A stretch of 64,000 nucleotides of DNA from Aromatoleum petrolei. Its GTDB lineage: Bacteria; Pseudomonadota; Gammaproteobacteria; Burkholderiales; Rhodocyclaceae. A program made the position numbers and the translations under genes. The notes under the pieces are model-generated. The model saw only the letters and a list, made by a program, of their open reading frames with translations. It was not told where the DNA came from and did no database searches. Positions 7,763 to 19,139 of the stretch are shown here, in pieces. The stretch covers positions 4,472,501-4,536,500 of the forward strand of contig NZ_CP059560.1 in the NCBI RefSeq assembly GCF_017894385.1, read 5' to 3'. How positions within the stretch are numbered: position 1 is the first letter of the stretch; the number at the start of each line of letters is the position of its first letter.

Positions 7763-9211
7763 ATGATCAGACGAATTCTTATCCTGCTCTTGTGCGCCGC
7801 CCTCGTGCCGCCGGTGAATGCGGCCGGTCTGCCCGACCTCGGCGACGTGGGTGCCTCGGAACTCTCGCCGCTGGCGGAACGCAAGCTCGGCGAATCGATC
7901 ATGCGTGAGATCCGTTGGCGCGAAGCGAGCTACCTCGACGATCCCGAAGTCGAGGATTACATCAATCGCATCGGGCGACGAGTTGTCGCCGCGAGTGCAG
8001 CCCCGCAGCAGGACTTCGAGTTCTTCATCGTGCGCGACGGTACGCTGAACGCCTTCGCGATGCCGGGTGGCTTCATTGGTGTGCACACGGGCCTGATCGT
8101 TACCGCCGAGTCCGAGTCGGAATTGGCCTCGGTGCTCGGTCACGAGGTGGCACACGTGACGCAGCGCCATATCGCGCAGATGTTCGGCAAGCAGAGCCAG
8201 ACCAGCATGGTCATGCTTGCTTCGTTGCTGGTCGCGGTGCTCGCGGCGCGCGGGGATGGGCAGCTCAGCCAGGCAGCGATCGCGGCGGGGCAGGCCGGCG
8301 CGCTGCAGGCCCAGCTCGGATACACGCGTGATTTCGAACGCGAGGCCGACCGCTTGGGTCTGCAGGCGCTCGAAGGGGCCGGTTTCGACGTGCGCGGCAT
8401 GCCGAGCTTTTTCGAGCGCTTGCAGCGTTCGAGCCGCCTGTACGAGAACAATGCGCCGAGCTATTTGCGTACGCACCCGCTGACTCAGGAACGGATTTCC
8501 GATATGGGGAACCGGGTCGCGCAGTTGCGTTACCGACAGGTTCCGGATTCCCCTGATTTTGGTTTCGTGCGTGCGAAGCTGCGTGTCGGAGCGGTGCCGC
8601 CGATCGATGTGGTGCGTGAATTCGAGGCGCAGCTCGCGAAGAGCGGCGGCGATGTCGCGTTGCGTTACGGCTACGCGCGCGCGCTGCTGGCGGCGGGGCG
8701 TCTCGACGACGCCGGCAAGCAGGTCGAGGTGTTGCAGAGGGATGGTCCACAATCGTCCTTCGTGGACATGCTCGCTGCGGAGTTGCGGCTCGCGCAGCGC
8801 GACGCGGCGGGGGCGGTGCAGATCCTCGAGAGGATGCAGAAGCGCTTCCCGGACAGTCAGGCCGCGCGGTACGCGCTTATGGACGCCATGATCCAGGCTG
8901 GACGTGCACGTGATGCGGGCGTAATGGCACGGACAGCCGTGCAGAGCCGCAAGGAAGATCCGCGCCTGTGGGCCTTCCTGGCGCGCGCGGAAGCGGAGCA
9001 GGGACACCGTGCGGCCCAGCATCGCGCGCAGGCGGAGGTGTACGTGCTGCGCGGGGCGGTTCCAGCAGCGATCGAGCAGCTGGAGCTTGCGCGCCGGGCG
9101 GGGGATGGCAATTTCTATGAGCTGTCCGCGGCTGATGCGCGCCTGCGAGAACTGAAGGAACAGGAACGCGAACGTCGGCGCGAGGAGCGCAATAACGGCC
9201 GTTCGGAGTGA
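7763..9211 (+). CDS. BepA/YfgC-like periplasmic M48 metalloprotease with TPR domain
   Basis: A 482-residue exported protein with signal peptide [20 protein letters not shown]. The M48 peptidase domain follows, with its zinc motif HEVAH at residues 127-131 and a downstream glutamate in the [13 protein letters not shown] segment. The C-terminal half is alpha-helical with repeated [15 protein letters not shown] and [17 protein letters not shown] units, consistent with TPR repeats. The architecture and length match BepA (YfgC), which degrades or assists stalled outer-membrane proteins such as LptD at the Bam complex. Its position beside a large barrel gene is probably coincidental. The C-terminus is strongly charged (Glu/Arg-rich). 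Confidence 0.92.
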   Translation: MIRRILILLLCAALVPPVNAAGLPDLGDVGASELSPLAERKLGESIMREIRWREASYLDDPEVEDYINRIGRRVVAASAAPQQDFEFFIVRDGTLNAFAMPGGFIGVHTGLIVTAESESELASVLGHEVAHVTQRHIAQMFGKQSQTSMVMLASLLVAVLAARGDGQLSQAAIAAGQAGALQAQLGYTRDFEREADRLGLQALEGAGFDVRGMPSFFERLQRSSRLYENNAPSYLRTHPLTQERISDMGNRVAQLRYRQVPDSPDFGFVRAKLRVGAVPPIDVVREFEAQLAKSGGDVALRYGYARALLAAGRLDDAGKQVEVLQRDGPQSSFVDMLAAELRLAQRDAAGAVQILERMQKRFPDSQAARYALMDAMIQAGRARDAGVMARTAVQSRKEDPRLWAFLARAEAEQGHRAAQHRAQAEVYVLRGAVPAAIEQLELARRAGDGNFYELSAADARLRELKEQERERRREERNNGRSE

Positions 9212-9234
9212 TCTCAGGGCTGCAATCAAACTCG

Positions 9235-9321
9235 ACCGTTCGCGCTGAACCCTTCGATATTGCTCAGGGCGGGCTTGTCGAAGGGTATGGGCAGGGCTTC
9301 GACAGGCTCAGCCCGAACGGT
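9235..9321. repeat. Imperfect palindromic intergenic element (REP-like)
   Basis: The 87-base element begins ACCGTTCGCGCTGAACCCTT and ends in the near-complementary TTCGACAGGCTCAGCCCGAA plus CGGT. The two arms can therefore fold into a long imperfect hairpin. A second GGGCTTGTCGAAGG block lies between them. The right arm belongs to a short motif (GTTCGGGCTGAGCCTGTCGAA) that I know as a dispersed intergenic repeat in many beta- and gammaproteobacteria. A half copy occurs at 63544-63567. It fills most of the gap between the M48 protease and tusA. Confidence 0.75.
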
Positions 9322-9425
9322 ATTGGGGCGCTGGGTCAATTGCCACGGCAATTCCGATTCCGGCGGCGGGCGCGGTTATGGCCGTGGGGTAGAATTGCGG
9401 CAACTGTCAGTGAGGGTTACGCGTA

Positions 9426-9656
9426 ATGGAGTTTCAGAAGGAAGTCGATGCTCGCGGGCTGACCTGCCCGTTGCCGATTCTGCGCGCCAAGAAGGCGCTC
9501 GCCGAGATGAGCGCCGGACAAGTGCTGAGGGTGTTGGCGACCGATCCGGGCTCGGTGAAGGATTTCCAGGCGTTCGCCAGGCAGACCGGGAATGAGCTGA
9601 TGCAGCAAGGCGAGATGGCGGACAAGGCGTTCGAGTTTTACCTGAAGCGCAAGTAA
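9426..9656 (+). CDS. tusA: TusA-family sulfur carrier protein
   Basis: A 76-residue protein with the TusA/SirA fold signature: E-V-D-A-R-G-L-T-C-P-L-P-I-L at residues 6-19, where the Cys-Pro Cys carries persulfide sulfur, then KKALAEMSAGQVL and the C-terminal strand KAFEFYLKRK. TusA relays sulfur for tRNA thiolation, molybdenum cofactor synthesis and, in some organisms, sulfur oxidation. The gene stands alone between the repeat element and a terminator, so the context does not pick among these roles. The symbol is given at family level. Confidence 0.9.
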   Translation: MEFQKEVDARGLTCPLPILRAKKALAEMSAGQVLRVLATDPGSVKDFQAFARQTGNELMQQGEMADKAFEFYLKRK

Positions 9657-9700
9657 GGAAGAGCTCGTGCCCTGCATTGTGGGGCGCGGACGCGAAATAG

Positions 9701-9735
9701 AAAGGGGCCGCCCGGTGATCGGGCGGCCCCTTTGT
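9701..9735. terminator. Bidirectional terminator between tusA and valS
   Basis: AAAGGGGCCGCCC pairs with GGGCGGCCCCTTT across a short GGTGATC loop. It is flanked by A-rich sequence on one side and T-rich sequence on the other (TTTGTTTT). It sits between convergent tusA and valS and can serve both strands. Confidence 0.9.
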
Positions 9736-9751
9736 TTTCGGCGTGAGCCGA

Positions 9752-12598
9752 TCAGTGGCGATTGAGTTTTTCGAGCTGCGGCCGCAGTTTTTCCAAGGTC
9801 GCGACGAAGGCGTCGAGACGATCGCGTTCCTGCTGCACGACTGCGGCAGGGGCGCGTTCGACGAAGCTGGCGTTGCCGAGCTTGCCTTTTGCCTTGCCGA
9901 TTTCGCCCTCGAGACGGGCGATTTCCTTGGTGACACGCTCGCGTTCGGCGGCGATGTCGATCTCGACGCGCAGCATGAGTTTGAAGGCGCCGGACACGGA
10001 CACGGGGGCGAGTTCGTCGGCACCGATGTCTTCGACGACCTCGACGCCCGACAGGCGCGCAAGGCCAGCGAGATAGGCAGCGTAGAGGTTCAGTGCGGCG
10101 GCGTCGCCCGCGGCGACCAGCGGCATGCGTTGGGCGGGTGAGATGCCCATCTCGCTGCGCAGGTTGCGGCAGGTGCCGACGATGGCCTTCAGCTCCGCGA
10201 TCTTCGCCTCGGCGGCTTCATCGAGGCGGCCGAGGTCCGCTTCGGGGTAGCGCGCGAGCATGACGCTATCGGCGTCCTTGCGGCCGGCGAGCGGGGCGAC
10301 GGTCTGCCACAGCTCCTCGGTGATGAAGGGGATCAGCGGGTGGGCGAGGCGCAGCACGGTCTCGAGCACGCGCAGCAGGGTGCGGCGGGTGGCGCGCTGC
10401 TGCGCTTCGCTGCCGTTCTGGATCTGCACCTTGGCGAGCTCCAGATACCAGTCGCAGTATTCGTCCCACATGAACTCGTACACGGCCTTGGCGACCAGGT
10501 CGAAGCGGTAGTCCTTGAAATGCTGCGCGATGTCGGCTTCGGTGCGCTGCAGGCGCGACACGATCCAGCGGTCGGCAAAGGAGAAGTCGAGCTTGTCGGC
10601 GTTGCAGGCGGCGCTGCCGGAAACGGCGTCGATGCCGCAGTCGTGGCCTTCGCAGTTCATCAGCACGAAGCGGGTGGCGTTCCACAGCTTGTTGCAGAAG
10701 TTGCGGTAGCCTTCGCAGCGCGACAGGTCGAACTTGATGTCCCGGCCGGGCGTCGCGAGTGACGCGAAGGTGAAGCGCAGCGCGTCGGTGCCGAAGGCGG
10801 CGATGCCTTCGGGGAATTCCTTGCGCGTCTTCTTCTCGATGCTCTGCGCCTGCTTCGGGTTCATGAGGCCGAAAGTGCGCTTCTTGACGAGGCCGTCGAC
10901 GGAAATGCCGTCGATGAGGTCGATCGGGTCGAGGACATTGCCCTTCGACTTCGACATCTTCTGGCCTTCGGCGTCGCGGATCAGACCGTGCACGTAGACG
11001 TCGCGGAACGGGATCTTGCCGGTGATGTGCTTGGTCATCATGACCATGCGGGCGACCCAGAAGAAGATGATGTCGAAGCCCGTGACGAGGACCGACGACG
11101 GCAGGTAGAGGTCGAGCGCATCGTTCGATTTGGCCGGCCATTCGGGCGTCCAGTCGAGCGTCGAGAAGGGCCACAGGGCGGACGAGTACCAGGTGTCGAG
11201 CACGTCCTCGTCGCGGCGCAGCTTGCCGGTGAAGCCGTCCTTGGCGGCGAGCGCTTTCGCTTCGTCCTCGCTGTGCGCGACCCACACGCGGGCGTCGCCC
11301 TCGACGTCGGCGTACCAGGCCGGGATCTGGTGGCCCCACCACAGCTGGCGGGAGATGCACCAGTCCTGGATGTTGTTGAGCCACTGGTTGTAGGTGTTGA
11401 CCCAGTTTTCCGGGTAGAAGCGGATCTCGCCCGAGGCGACGCATTCGAGCGCCTTTTCGGTGATGCTCTTGCCGTCCGCGCCGGGTTTGCTCATCGCGAC
11501 GAACCACTGATCGGTGAGCATCGGCTCGATGACTGCGCTGGTGCGGTCGCCGCGCGGGACCATGAGCTTGTGCGGTTTGACCGCGGCGAGCAGGCCGAGG
11601 GCTTCGAGGTCCTGCACGATCTGCTCGCGCGCGACGAAGCGGTCGAGGCCGCGGTACTTCTCGGGGGCGTCGTCGCTGACGTGTGCGTCGAGCCGCAGGA
11701 TGCTGATCATCGGCAGCTTGTGGCGCAGGCCGACGGCATAGTCGTTGAAGTCGTGCGCGGGCGTGACCTTGACGCAACCGGTGCCGAATTCGCGGTCGAC
11801 GTATTCGTCGGCGATGATCGGGATCTCGCGGTCGCACAGCGGCAGCGTGACGGTCTTGCCGATCAGGTGGGCGTAGCGTTCGTCCTCGGGGTGCACCATC
11901 ACCGCGACGTCGCCGAGCATGGTTTCGGGACGGGTGGTCGCGACGGTGAGGCCGGGCAGGCCTTCGATCGGGCCGTCAGAGAAGGGGTAGGTGATGTGCC
12001 ACAGGAAGCCGTCTTCCTCTTCGGACACCACTTCGAGGTCGGACACGGCGGTGCCCAGCTTGGGGTCCCAGTTGACGAGGCGCTTGCCGCGGTAGATCAG
12101 GCCTTCGTTGTAGAGGCGGACGAAGGTTTCGGTGACGATCTTGGAGAGGCCCGCGTCCATCGTGAAGCGCTCGCGCTTCCAGTCGGGCGAGGTGCCCATG
12201 CGGCGCATCTGGCGGGTGATGGTGCCGCCGGAATATTCCTTCCATTCCCACACCTTCTCGAGGAACTTCTCGCGGCCGAGGTCGTGGCGCGAGATGCCCT
12301 TGGCGTCGAGCTGGCGTTCGACGACGATCTGCGTTGCGATGCCGGCGTGGTCGGTGCCCGGCTGCCACAGCGTGTTGAAGCCGCGCATGCGGTGATAGCG
12401 GGTGAGCGCATCCATGATGGTCTGGTTGAAGCCATGACCCATGTGCAGCGTGCCGGTGACATTCGGCGGCGGCAGCAGGATGCAGAAGGCGTCGGGGTTG
12501 GACTTGTCCAGTCCGGCGTCGAAGTGACCGCGCGACTCCCATTCCGGATACCAGCGGGCTTCGATGTCCGCGGGCTCAAAACTCTTGGCCAGTTCCAT
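9752..12598 (-). CDS. valS: Valyl-tRNA synthetase
   Basis: A 948-residue class I aminoacyl-tRNA synthetase that charges tRNA-Val. Visible landmarks are [16 protein letters not shown], carrying the HIGH-type motif near residue 45-50; the editing domain with [19 protein letters not shown]; and the KMSKS motif in [15 protein letters not shown]. The helical anticodon-binding region and a C-terminal coiled-coil arm ([20 protein letters not shown]) follow. The ATG at 12598 is preferred over an upstream TTG because [13 protein letters not shown] matches the usual start. holC lies just upstream in the same direction, an arrangement conserved in many proteobacteria (pepA-holC-valS). Confidence 0.98.
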   Translation of the reverse strand: MELAKSFEPADIEARWYPEWESRGHFDAGLDKSNPDAFCILLPPPNVTGTLHMGHGFNQTIMDALTRYHRMRGFNTLWQPGTDHAGIATQIVVERQLDAKGISRHDLGREKFLEKVWEWKEYSGGTITRQMRRMGTSPDWKRERFTMDAGLSKIVTETFVRLYNEGLIYRGKRLVNWDPKLGTAVSDLEVVSEEEDGFLWHITYPFSDGPIEGLPGLTVATTRPETMLGDVAVMVHPEDERYAHLIGKTVTLPLCDREIPIIADEYVDREFGTGCVKVTPAHDFNDYAVGLRHKLPMISILRLDAHVSDDAPEKYRGLDRFVAREQIVQDLEALGLLAAVKPHKLMVPRGDRTSAVIEPMLTDQWFVAMSKPGADGKSITEKALECVASGEIRFYPENWVNTYNQWLNNIQDWCISRQLWWGHQIPAWYADVEGDARVWVAHSEDEAKALAAKDGFTGKLRRDEDVLDTWYSSALWPFSTLDWTPEWPAKSNDALDLYLPSSVLVTGFDIIFFWVARMVMMTKHITGKIPFRDVYVHGLIRDAEGQKMSKSKGNVLDPIDLIDGISVDGLVKKRTFGLMNPKQAQSIEKKTRKEFPEGIAAFGTDALRFTFASLATPGRDIKFDLSRCEGYRNFCNKLWNATRFVLMNCEGHDCGIDAVSGSAACNADKLDFSFADRWIVSRLQRTEADIAQHFKDYRFDLVAKAVYEFMWDEYCDWYLELAKVQIQNGSEAQQRATRRTLLRVLETVLRLAHPLIPFITEELWQTVAPLAGRKDADSVMLARYPEADLGRLDEAAEAKIAELKAIVGTCRNLRSEMGISPAQRMPLVAAGDAAALNLYAAYLAGLARLSGVEVVEDIGADELAPVSVSGAFKLMLRVEIDIAAERERVTKEIARLEGEIGKAKGKLGNASFVERAPAAVVQQERDRLDAFVATLEKLRPQLEKLNRH

Positions 12599-12679
12599 GG
12601 TGTGCTCAGGGGCTGAAGGCAAAGGGCGGATTATAGCGGATGGAGACCGCCTGCCTTGCCGCGGGAGCGTTTGTGGCGC

Positions 12680-13159
12680 TCAGGCCTGGTCCGGAGGGAG
12701 GACGTCGGTGTTCTTCTCGAGGTGGCGGGAGATGTGCGCGGACAGTTCCGGCAGCAGGGTCGCGCGCAGATGGGCGAGGGCCTGCTCGCGGATGCTGGCG
12801 CCCAGCCGGTCGAGTTCGCGCGCGACGATCTGCGGCAGTTCGGCGTGGAACCAGGCTTCGACGGCGCGTGAGACTTCAGTGTCGAGGCTGATGAGCTGTT
12901 CGGCGAGTTCGCTGGCGGAGCGTTTCGTCTGTGGAGGCCGGGGCGAAGCGAGCTCAGCGGACAGGTCTTCCGGGGCGACCACTTCGGTCAGGACGGGCAG
13001 GTCCTCGTCGTCCAGCGAGACGACCTCTTCCGGGGCCGGCGGCTGGGGGTCCGGGACGCGGTGCCGCTTGAGCAAGGCGTCGGCCTTGCCGAGAAGGAGG
13101 TCAGCGGCCTTGAGGTCGTCGTCGGGTTCGAGACGTGGCGGCAGCGGCCAGGTGCTCAT
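12680..13159 (-). CDS. Unknown protein between holC and valS
   Basis: A 159-residue, acidic and proline-rich protein that I do not recognise by function. The N-terminal 90 residues look disordered (PDPQPPAPEEVVSLDDEDLP). The C-terminal 70 form amphipathic helices (SASELAEQLISLDTEVSRAV, then REQALAHLRATLLPELSAHI). This resembles uncharacterised proteins often found at this place in betaproteobacteria. Its ATG overlaps the holC stop (ATGA), so it is probably translationally coupled to holC. A role with the polymerase chi subunit can only be guessed from that. Confidence 0.75.
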   Translation of the reverse strand: MSTWPLPPRLEPDDDLKAADLLLGKADALLKRHRVPDPQPPAPEEVVSLDDEDLPVLTEVVAPEDLSAELASPRPPQTKRSASELAEQLISLDTEVSRAVEAWFHAELPQIVARELDRLGASIREQALAHLRATLLPELSAHISRHLEKNTDVLPPDQA

Positions 13160-13596
13160 AGGGCCTCCCTGCGGATCGCGTCGAAGGCCTGCAGGGGCAG
13201 GTCCTGTTGCTTGTAGTGCATCCAGCGCGCCCGCGCGGGGAGTTTCTGCGCTTCGTTCTGGCCTATGATCTCGATCAGCATGCGGAAGCGTTCATAGCCC
13301 GGCGGGACATCGTCGGCGAGGTTGAAGAGGATCTCGGTGTGCGGCCACTCGTTCGGCGCTTCCGCATGACCGATGACGACCGGCGTTTCGCCCGCGAGCG
13401 GGGAGCCCGCCATCACGTGCGGAACGAAGGACTGCTGCTCGAAGCTCCACAGCAGCTGGTCGAGCTGGCGGGCGGACGTCGCATCCTGCGTACGCAGCGC
13501 GACCTTGCGGCCGCTGCCGTAGGCCCGCGCGGCGAGCTCGCAGGCGAGCGCCAGCGGGTTCTCTGCGTTGTGGTAGAACTGCACCCGCGGTGCCAT
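13156..13596 (-). CDS. holC: DNA polymerase III chi subunit
   Basis: A 146-residue protein matching HolC. The N-terminal strand is VQFYHNAENPLALACELAAR. It continues with ALRTQDATSARQLDQLLWSF, FVPHVMAGSP, ETPVVIGHAE and FNLADDVPPGYERFRMLIEI. Chi binds psi in the clamp loader and contacts single-strand binding protein at the replication fork. The ATG at 13596 gives the usual length; the open frame beyond it does not resemble the family. pepA lies 17 bases upstream on the same strand and the unknown 159-residue gene overlaps its end. Confidence 0.95.
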   Translation of the reverse strand: MAPRVQFYHNAENPLALACELAARAYGSGRKVALRTQDATSARQLDQLLWSFEQQSFVPHVMAGSPLAGETPVVIGHAEAPNEWPHTEILFNLADDVPPGYERFRMLIEIIGQNEAQKLPARARWMHYKQQDLPLQAFDAIRREAL

Positions 13597-13613
13597 GGCG
13601 GCCACTTCCGCGC

Positions 13614-15113
<1,500 letters not shown>

Positions 15114-15221
15114 GCCCTGTTCCTTTATTAGACGCGTCGTTCGGATTGCCGCCGATTATGGCCCGTTCGCGGCAAACGCGTCAAAAACCCCGCACTCCAA
15201 CGAGATCCAGGTTTTCGCGCG

Positions 15222-16301
15222 ATGATTTTCAGCCGCGCCCTCCGGCGTGAATTCTCCCAGTCGGCAGCCGGTGTGTTCGTCGCCCTGTTTGCGATCGTCA
15301 TCACCGTCGTGCTGGTGCGCCTGCTTGGGCAGGCGGCCGGCGGCCGTGTACCCCCGGATGCAGTGCTCGCGTTGATCGGCTTCGGCGCCCTGACCGAACT
15401 GCCCATCGTGCTGTCGCTGACCGTGTTCATTTCGGTGCTGATGCCGCTGTCGCGCTCGTACCGCGATTCGGAAATGGTGGTGTGGTTTGCCTCCGGCGTG
15501 CCGCTGACGGGTTTCATCCGGCCGGTGCTGCGCTTCGCGCTGCCGCTTGTCGTCGGAATTGCAGCAGCAACGCTGTTCCTGTCGCCTTGGGCGCATACGA
15601 AGAACGCCGAGTTCCAGGCGCGGCTCGATTCGCGCGACGACGCGTCGCGCGTGGCGCCCGGGGTGTTCCGCGAGTCGGCGACGACGCAACGGGTGTTTTT
15701 CGTCGAGATGGGGGCGGGCGAGAACGGCAAGGTGCGCAACGTGTTCGTCAGCTCGGAGCAGAACGGGCGCTTGAGCGTCATCGTGTCGGCCGAGGGTTCC
15801 CTGCATACGGATGCGAACGGCGACCGTTTCGTCGTGCTCGAAAAGGGGCGACGCTACGAGGGTGAGCCGGGCACGCCCCAGTATCGCGTGATGGAATTCG
15901 AGCGTTACTCGGTGCTGATCGAGGAACGCAAGGTGGCGAGCCAGTCGTCGCGCACCCGCCTGATCCCGACGCTGGAGTTGCTGAAGTCGCCGACGGACCG
16001 CAACCTGGGTGAGCTGCTCGGGCGCATCGGGGTGCCCGTCGCCGCGCTGCTGCTGGCGCTGATGGCGATACCGCTGTCCTTCGTGAATCCGCGTGCGGGG
16101 CGGGCGAACAACCTGCTTTTCGCGATCCTGACCTATCTCGTGTATAGCAACGCGATCAGCATCTTCCAGTCCTGGGTCGGCCAGGGGCGGCTGCGTTTCG
16201 AATTCGCCGTCTGGCTGCCGCATGTTGTCGTGCTCGCGGTGCTCGCGCTGATGTTCTACCGGCGCCTTGCCGTGTCGCCGTTCTGGAGGGCGCGCGCATG
16301 A
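15222..16301 (+). CDS. lptF: LPS export ABC transporter permease LptF
   Basis: A 359-residue inner-membrane protein with the LptF/LptG architecture. Three hydrophobic segments lie in the first 125 residues, then a large periplasmic beta-jellyroll domain (about 130-265, with RDDASRVAPGVFRES and FVEMGAGE), then three more membrane segments from about 270. With LptG and LptB it extracts lipopolysaccharide and passes it to LptC/A. The lptG start overlaps its stop by four bases, as expected for the conserved lptF-lptG operon. The divergent neighbour is pepA, also the common arrangement. Confidence 0.96.
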   Translation: MIFSRALRREFSQSAAGVFVALFAIVITVVLVRLLGQAAGGRVPPDAVLALIGFGALTELPIVLSLTVFISVLMPLSRSYRDSEMVVWFASGVPLTGFIRPVLRFALPLVVGIAAATLFLSPWAHTKNAEFQARLDSRDDASRVAPGVFRESATTQRVFFVEMGAGENGKVRNVFVSSEQNGRLSVIVSAEGSLHTDANGDRFVVLEKGRRYEGEPGTPQYRVMEFERYSVLIEERKVASQSSRTRLIPTLELLKSPTDRNLGELLGRIGVPVAALLLALMAIPLSFVNPRAGRANNLLFAILTYLVYSNAISIFQSWVGQGRLRFEFAVWLPHVVVLAVLALMFYRRLAVSPFWRARA

Positions 16302-17377
16302 TGAAGGTGCTGGGGCGCTACCTCGCGCGCGAGGTCGTGGGGGCGACCTTCACGGTGCTACTCGCCTTCCTCGGGCTGTTCGCGTTCTTCGATTTCCTCA
16401 ACGAACTCGATTCGGTCGGGAAGGGCGGGTACGAGCTGCATCATGCCCTGCTGTACGTGGCGATGATCCTGCCCGGCCGGGTGTATGAGCTGCTGCCGAT
16501 CGCGGTGTTGATCGGGACCCTGTATTCGCTCACGACCCTCGCGCGCCATTCGGAGATCACCGTGATGCGCGCATCGGGGATGTCGACGCTGAAGATGTTG
16601 CGCGTGCTCGCGGCGATCGGTTCGATCTTTGTCGTGGCGACCTTCGTCTTCGGCGAATACATCGCGCCGCCGGCCGAGCGGGCTGCGCAGCAGTGGCGCC
16701 TGACCGCGACCAATTCGACAGTTTCGAGCCAGCTGAAGTCCGGCCTGTGGGTGAAGGACGGCCCGCGCTTCGTTAATGTGCGGACCATGCAGCCCGACCG
16801 CAGCATGGAGAACGTGCGGATCTTCGAGTTCGACGAGCGGCACGCGCTGGTTTCCGTGACGGACGCGGCGACGGGGCGATATTTTGCCGACGAGGGCAGC
16901 TGGCGCCTGAACGGCATCCGGCAGACACGCTTCCCCGGCGGTCGCACCGAGGTCGTAGATCTGCCGGAAATGGACTGGAAATCGGAGCTGACGCCCGAGG
17001 TCCTGAGCGTGCTGATGGTGCTGCCGGAGCGGATGTCGGTGGCGACGCTGGTGGCTTACGTGAACCACTTGCGCGAGAATCAACAGAACGCGGACCGCTA
17101 CGAGATCGCGTTGTGGAAGAAGCTGATCTATCCGTTCGCCGTGCTGGTGATGATGGCGCTGGCGCTGCCTTTCGCGATGACCCACGATCGCATGGGTGGG
17201 GTGAGCGTGAAGGTCTTCCTCGGAGTGATGCTGGGGGTGGGCTTCCACCTCCTTAACGGACTGTTCTCCAACCTCGGCGTGATCAACAGCTGGCCTCCGG
17301 TCCTCGCGGCATCGACGCCGAGCCTGCTGTTCCTGCTGGCGGCCGCGGGGCTGCTGTTCTGGGTCGAACGGCGCTGA
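16298..17377 (+). CDS. lptG: LPS export ABC transporter permease LptG
   Basis: A 359-residue partner of LptF. The first hydrophobic segment contains VVGATFTVLLAFLGLFAFFDFL. The periplasmic jellyroll domain runs from about residue 125 to 255. Three C-terminal membrane helices include LGVMLGVGFHLLNGLFSNLG, typical of LptG. The ATG overlaps the lptF TGA (ATGA), giving translational coupling and equal production of the two permease halves. It is followed by 52 non-coding bases and the convergent ferredoxin reductase gene. Confidence 0.96.
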   Translation: MMKVLGRYLAREVVGATFTVLLAFLGLFAFFDFLNELDSVGKGGYELHHALLYVAMILPGRVYELLPIAVLIGTLYSLTTLARHSEITVMRASGMSTLKMLRVLAAIGSIFVVATFVFGEYIAPPAERAAQQWRLTATNSTVSSQLKSGLWVKDGPRFVNVRTMQPDRSMENVRIFEFDERHALVSVTDAATGRYFADEGSWRLNGIRQTRFPGGRTEVVDLPEMDWKSELTPEVLSVLMVLPERMSVATLVAYVNHLRENQQNADRYEIALWKKLIYPFAVLVMMALALPFAMTHDRMGGVSVKVFLGVMLGVGFHLLNGLFSNLGVINSWPPVLAASTPSLLFLLAAAGLLFWVERR

Positions 17378-17429
17378 TCCAGCGCGCCGACGGGAGATTC
17401 GTATCGCCGCCATTGCGCGGCGGCGCGTC

Positions 17430-18206
17430 CTACCAGCCGTTCTCCACGGCGATCTGCGCCGGCGCGGCAAGCCGGCTCAGGCGGCAGCCTTTGGCGATCA
17501 GTGCGCGATGCGTGTCACGCACCATGTCGGGACTGCCGCATACCATCAGGCGCGAGTATTCCGGATTGATCCGTAGCCCCAAGCGCGCTTCCAGCGAGCC
17601 ATCGTCCAGAAGTGCCGGGATCCGCCCGGCGAGCGCAGTCGGCGAATCGTCGCGGCTCAGGACCGCCTGATAGGCGAGGCGCCCGCCGACATCGGCCCAC
17701 AGCGGATGCCGTCGCAGGGCGTCGATTTCCTCCCGGTACGCGAGTTCGGCGGATTCGCGCACGCCATGCACGAGGACCAGGCGCTCGAAGCGGCGCCAGG
17801 TGTCCTCGTCCTGAAGGATGGACAGGAAGGGGGCGAGGCCGGTGCCGGTTGCGAGCATCCACAGGTCGCGGCCGTCGGCGAAACGGCTGGTCGTGAGGAA
17901 GCCGTAGGCTGCGCGTTCGATCATGATCTCGTCGCCCGGTTCGAGCGCGTCGAGCTGCGGCGTGAATTGGCCACCCGGAACGATGATGGAGTAGAACTCG
18001 AGATGCTCGTCCCAGGGGGCGGACGCAATCGAATACGCGCGCCACACGGGGCTGCCGTTCGGCTTGCGCAGGCCAAGCCGGGCGAACTGCCCGGGGACGA
18101 AGCGATACGCCGGGTCGCGGGTGAGGCGAAAGGAGAGATGACGGGGCGTCCAGCGGCGTCTCTCGATCAGACGTGCGGTTCCGAGTTTTTCGTCGATTGC
18201 GAGCAT
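17430..18206 (-). CDS. fpr: Ferredoxin--NADP(+) reductase
   Basis: A 258-residue FAD enzyme with the full Fpr layout. The FAD-binding motif R-A-Y-S-I-A-S lies near residues 56-62. GGQFTPQLDALEPGDEIMI follows, then the NADP-binding segment MLATGTGLAPFLSIL near 118-132 and LVLVHGVRESAELAY. It ends in VENGW, the aromatic terminus expected to stack on the flavin. It exchanges electrons between NADPH and ferredoxin or flavodoxin in the cytoplasm and helps in oxidative-stress and Fe-S repair pathways. The next gene upstream is a small membrane protein under probable NsrR control, 81 bases away; a shared transcript is possible. Confidence 0.95.
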   Translation of the reverse strand: MLAIDEKLGTARLIERRRWTPRHLSFRLTRDPAYRFVPGQFARLGLRKPNGSPVWRAYSIASAPWDEHLEFYSIIVPGGQFTPQLDALEPGDEIMIERAAYGFLTTSRFADGRDLWMLATGTGLAPFLSILQDEDTWRRFERLVLVHGVRESAELAYREEIDALRRHPLWADVGGRLAYQAVLSRDDSPTALAGRIPALLDDGSLEARLGLRINPEYSRLMVCGSPDMVRDTHRALIAKGCRLSRLAAPAQIAVENGW

Positions 18207-18287
18207 GGATTTCCTCCGTGAGCACCGGTGGCGCTGGCGGCGGGGGCCGCCTTCGCTGATCCGTATATGCCGCGAACGTCGCGCCGT

Positions 18288-18527
18288 TCAACCGGCAGAC
18301 ATGTTGCCGAGCGCATGGTGCGACGCGAGGCGAACGACGTACCCGATCTTGAAGAAGGCCGCGGAGATCGGGAGGACGAGGTGGCCGGTGATCTGCATGC
18401 CCATGCCGAATCGTTCCGCAAACGGATAGGCGACGAGGGTGGCGGCGATCATTCCGATGACGGAAAGAACCATCGTTGCGCGTCCGAGCGCAAGGGTGCG
18501 GCGGGCGTTGAGATGGGTAGGGCGCAT
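18288..18527 (-). CDS. Small membrane protein divergent from nsrR
   Basis: A 79-residue protein with two hydrophobic segments (about 18-36 and 44-66) and a positively charged N-terminus. GGAG-type sequence precedes the ATG. I do not recognise a named family. Its promoter region is shared with an NsrR-type regulator, which suggests a role in the response to nitric oxide or nitrosative stress. That assignment rests on context only. The fpr gene follows in the same direction. Confidence 0.65.
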   Translation of the reverse strand: MRPTHLNARRTLALGRATMVLSVIGMIAATLVAYPFAERFGMGMQITGHLVLPISAAFFKIGYVVRLASHHALGNMSAG

Positions 18528-18596
18528 CGCTGTTCCTCCTGGGGCAAGAAATGGCGTGCGGCAGGCGGGTAAGACCGGGTGCCGGGGTTAAAGAAG

Positions 18597-18660
18597 AATA
18601 TAAAAGGAATCTTTAAAAAGAGTCAACAAAGATGAATCTTTTGCCCGCGTTGCGTATAAT
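18597..18660. promoter_or_regulatory. Divergent promoters with NsrR-like sites
   Basis: On the minus strand TTGACT (18626-18621) and TATATT (18602-18597) are 18 bases apart and face the small membrane protein gene. On the plus strand TATAAT at 18655-18660 faces nsrR. Two related half-sites overlap these elements: AAGGAATCTTTAA at 18604-18616, between the minus -35 and -10, and AAGATGAATCTTTT at 18629-18642. They resemble the AAGATGCATTT half-site known for NsrR. The stretch is strikingly AT-rich against its surroundings. Repression and autoregulation by the adjacent regulator are inferred. Confidence 0.6.
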
Positions 18661-18701
18661 GTCTTTCGTTGTGTGGCCCGAAGGCCGCAGCAGGAACGTT
18701 C

Positions 18702-19139
18702 ATGCATCTGACCCAGCACACCGATTACGCGCTGCGCGTATTGATCTATCTCGCCGCGAACGCGGATCGCCTCGTCACGATTGCCGAGGTGTCCGAGCGC
18801 TTCGATATCTCGCGCAGCCACTTGATGAAGATCGCGAACCATCTGGTGCGGGATGGGTTCGTGGAAGGATTGCGGGGCAAGGGCGGCGGCTTGCGGCTCG
18901 CCCATGCACCCGAGGCCATCAATATCGGTGCGGTCGTGCGCAACATGGAGCGCGGTATGGCGCTCGTTGAATGCTTCGGGACTGGCAGCCAGTGCCTGTT
19001 GACGCCGGATTGCCGGCTGAAGGGGGTGCTGGGCCGTGCGCTGGAGGCCTTCCTGCAGACGCTGGATGGGGTGACGCTTGCCGAGCTGATCGACAAGCCG
19101 CAGCGTGAGGTGCTGCACGTGCTGCGGCGTGGCACGTGA
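18702..19139 (+). CDS. nsrR: Rrf2-family NsrR-type nitric-oxide-sensing repressor
   Basis: A 145-residue Rrf2 regulator. The winged helix-turn-helix is in the N-terminal half (ERFDISRSHLMKIANHLVRD), followed by the wing GLRGKGGGLRLAHAP. Three Cys residues at 91, 98 and 104 are placed as in NsrR, where they hold an NO-sensitive Fe-S cluster. In its family it represses NO-detoxification genes until NO destroys the cluster. Start: ATG at 18702, since MHLTQHTDYALR is the canonical beginning. The next gene overlaps by four bases (GTGA). IscR is unlikely because its Cys spacing and context differ. Confidence 0.88.
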   Translation: MHLTQHTDYALRVLIYLAANADRLVTIAEVSERFDISRSHLMKIANHLVRDGFVEGLRGKGGGLRLAHAPEAINIGAVVRNMERGMALVECFGTGSQCLLTPDCRLKGVLGRALEAFLQTLDGVTLAELIDKPQREVLHVLRRGT

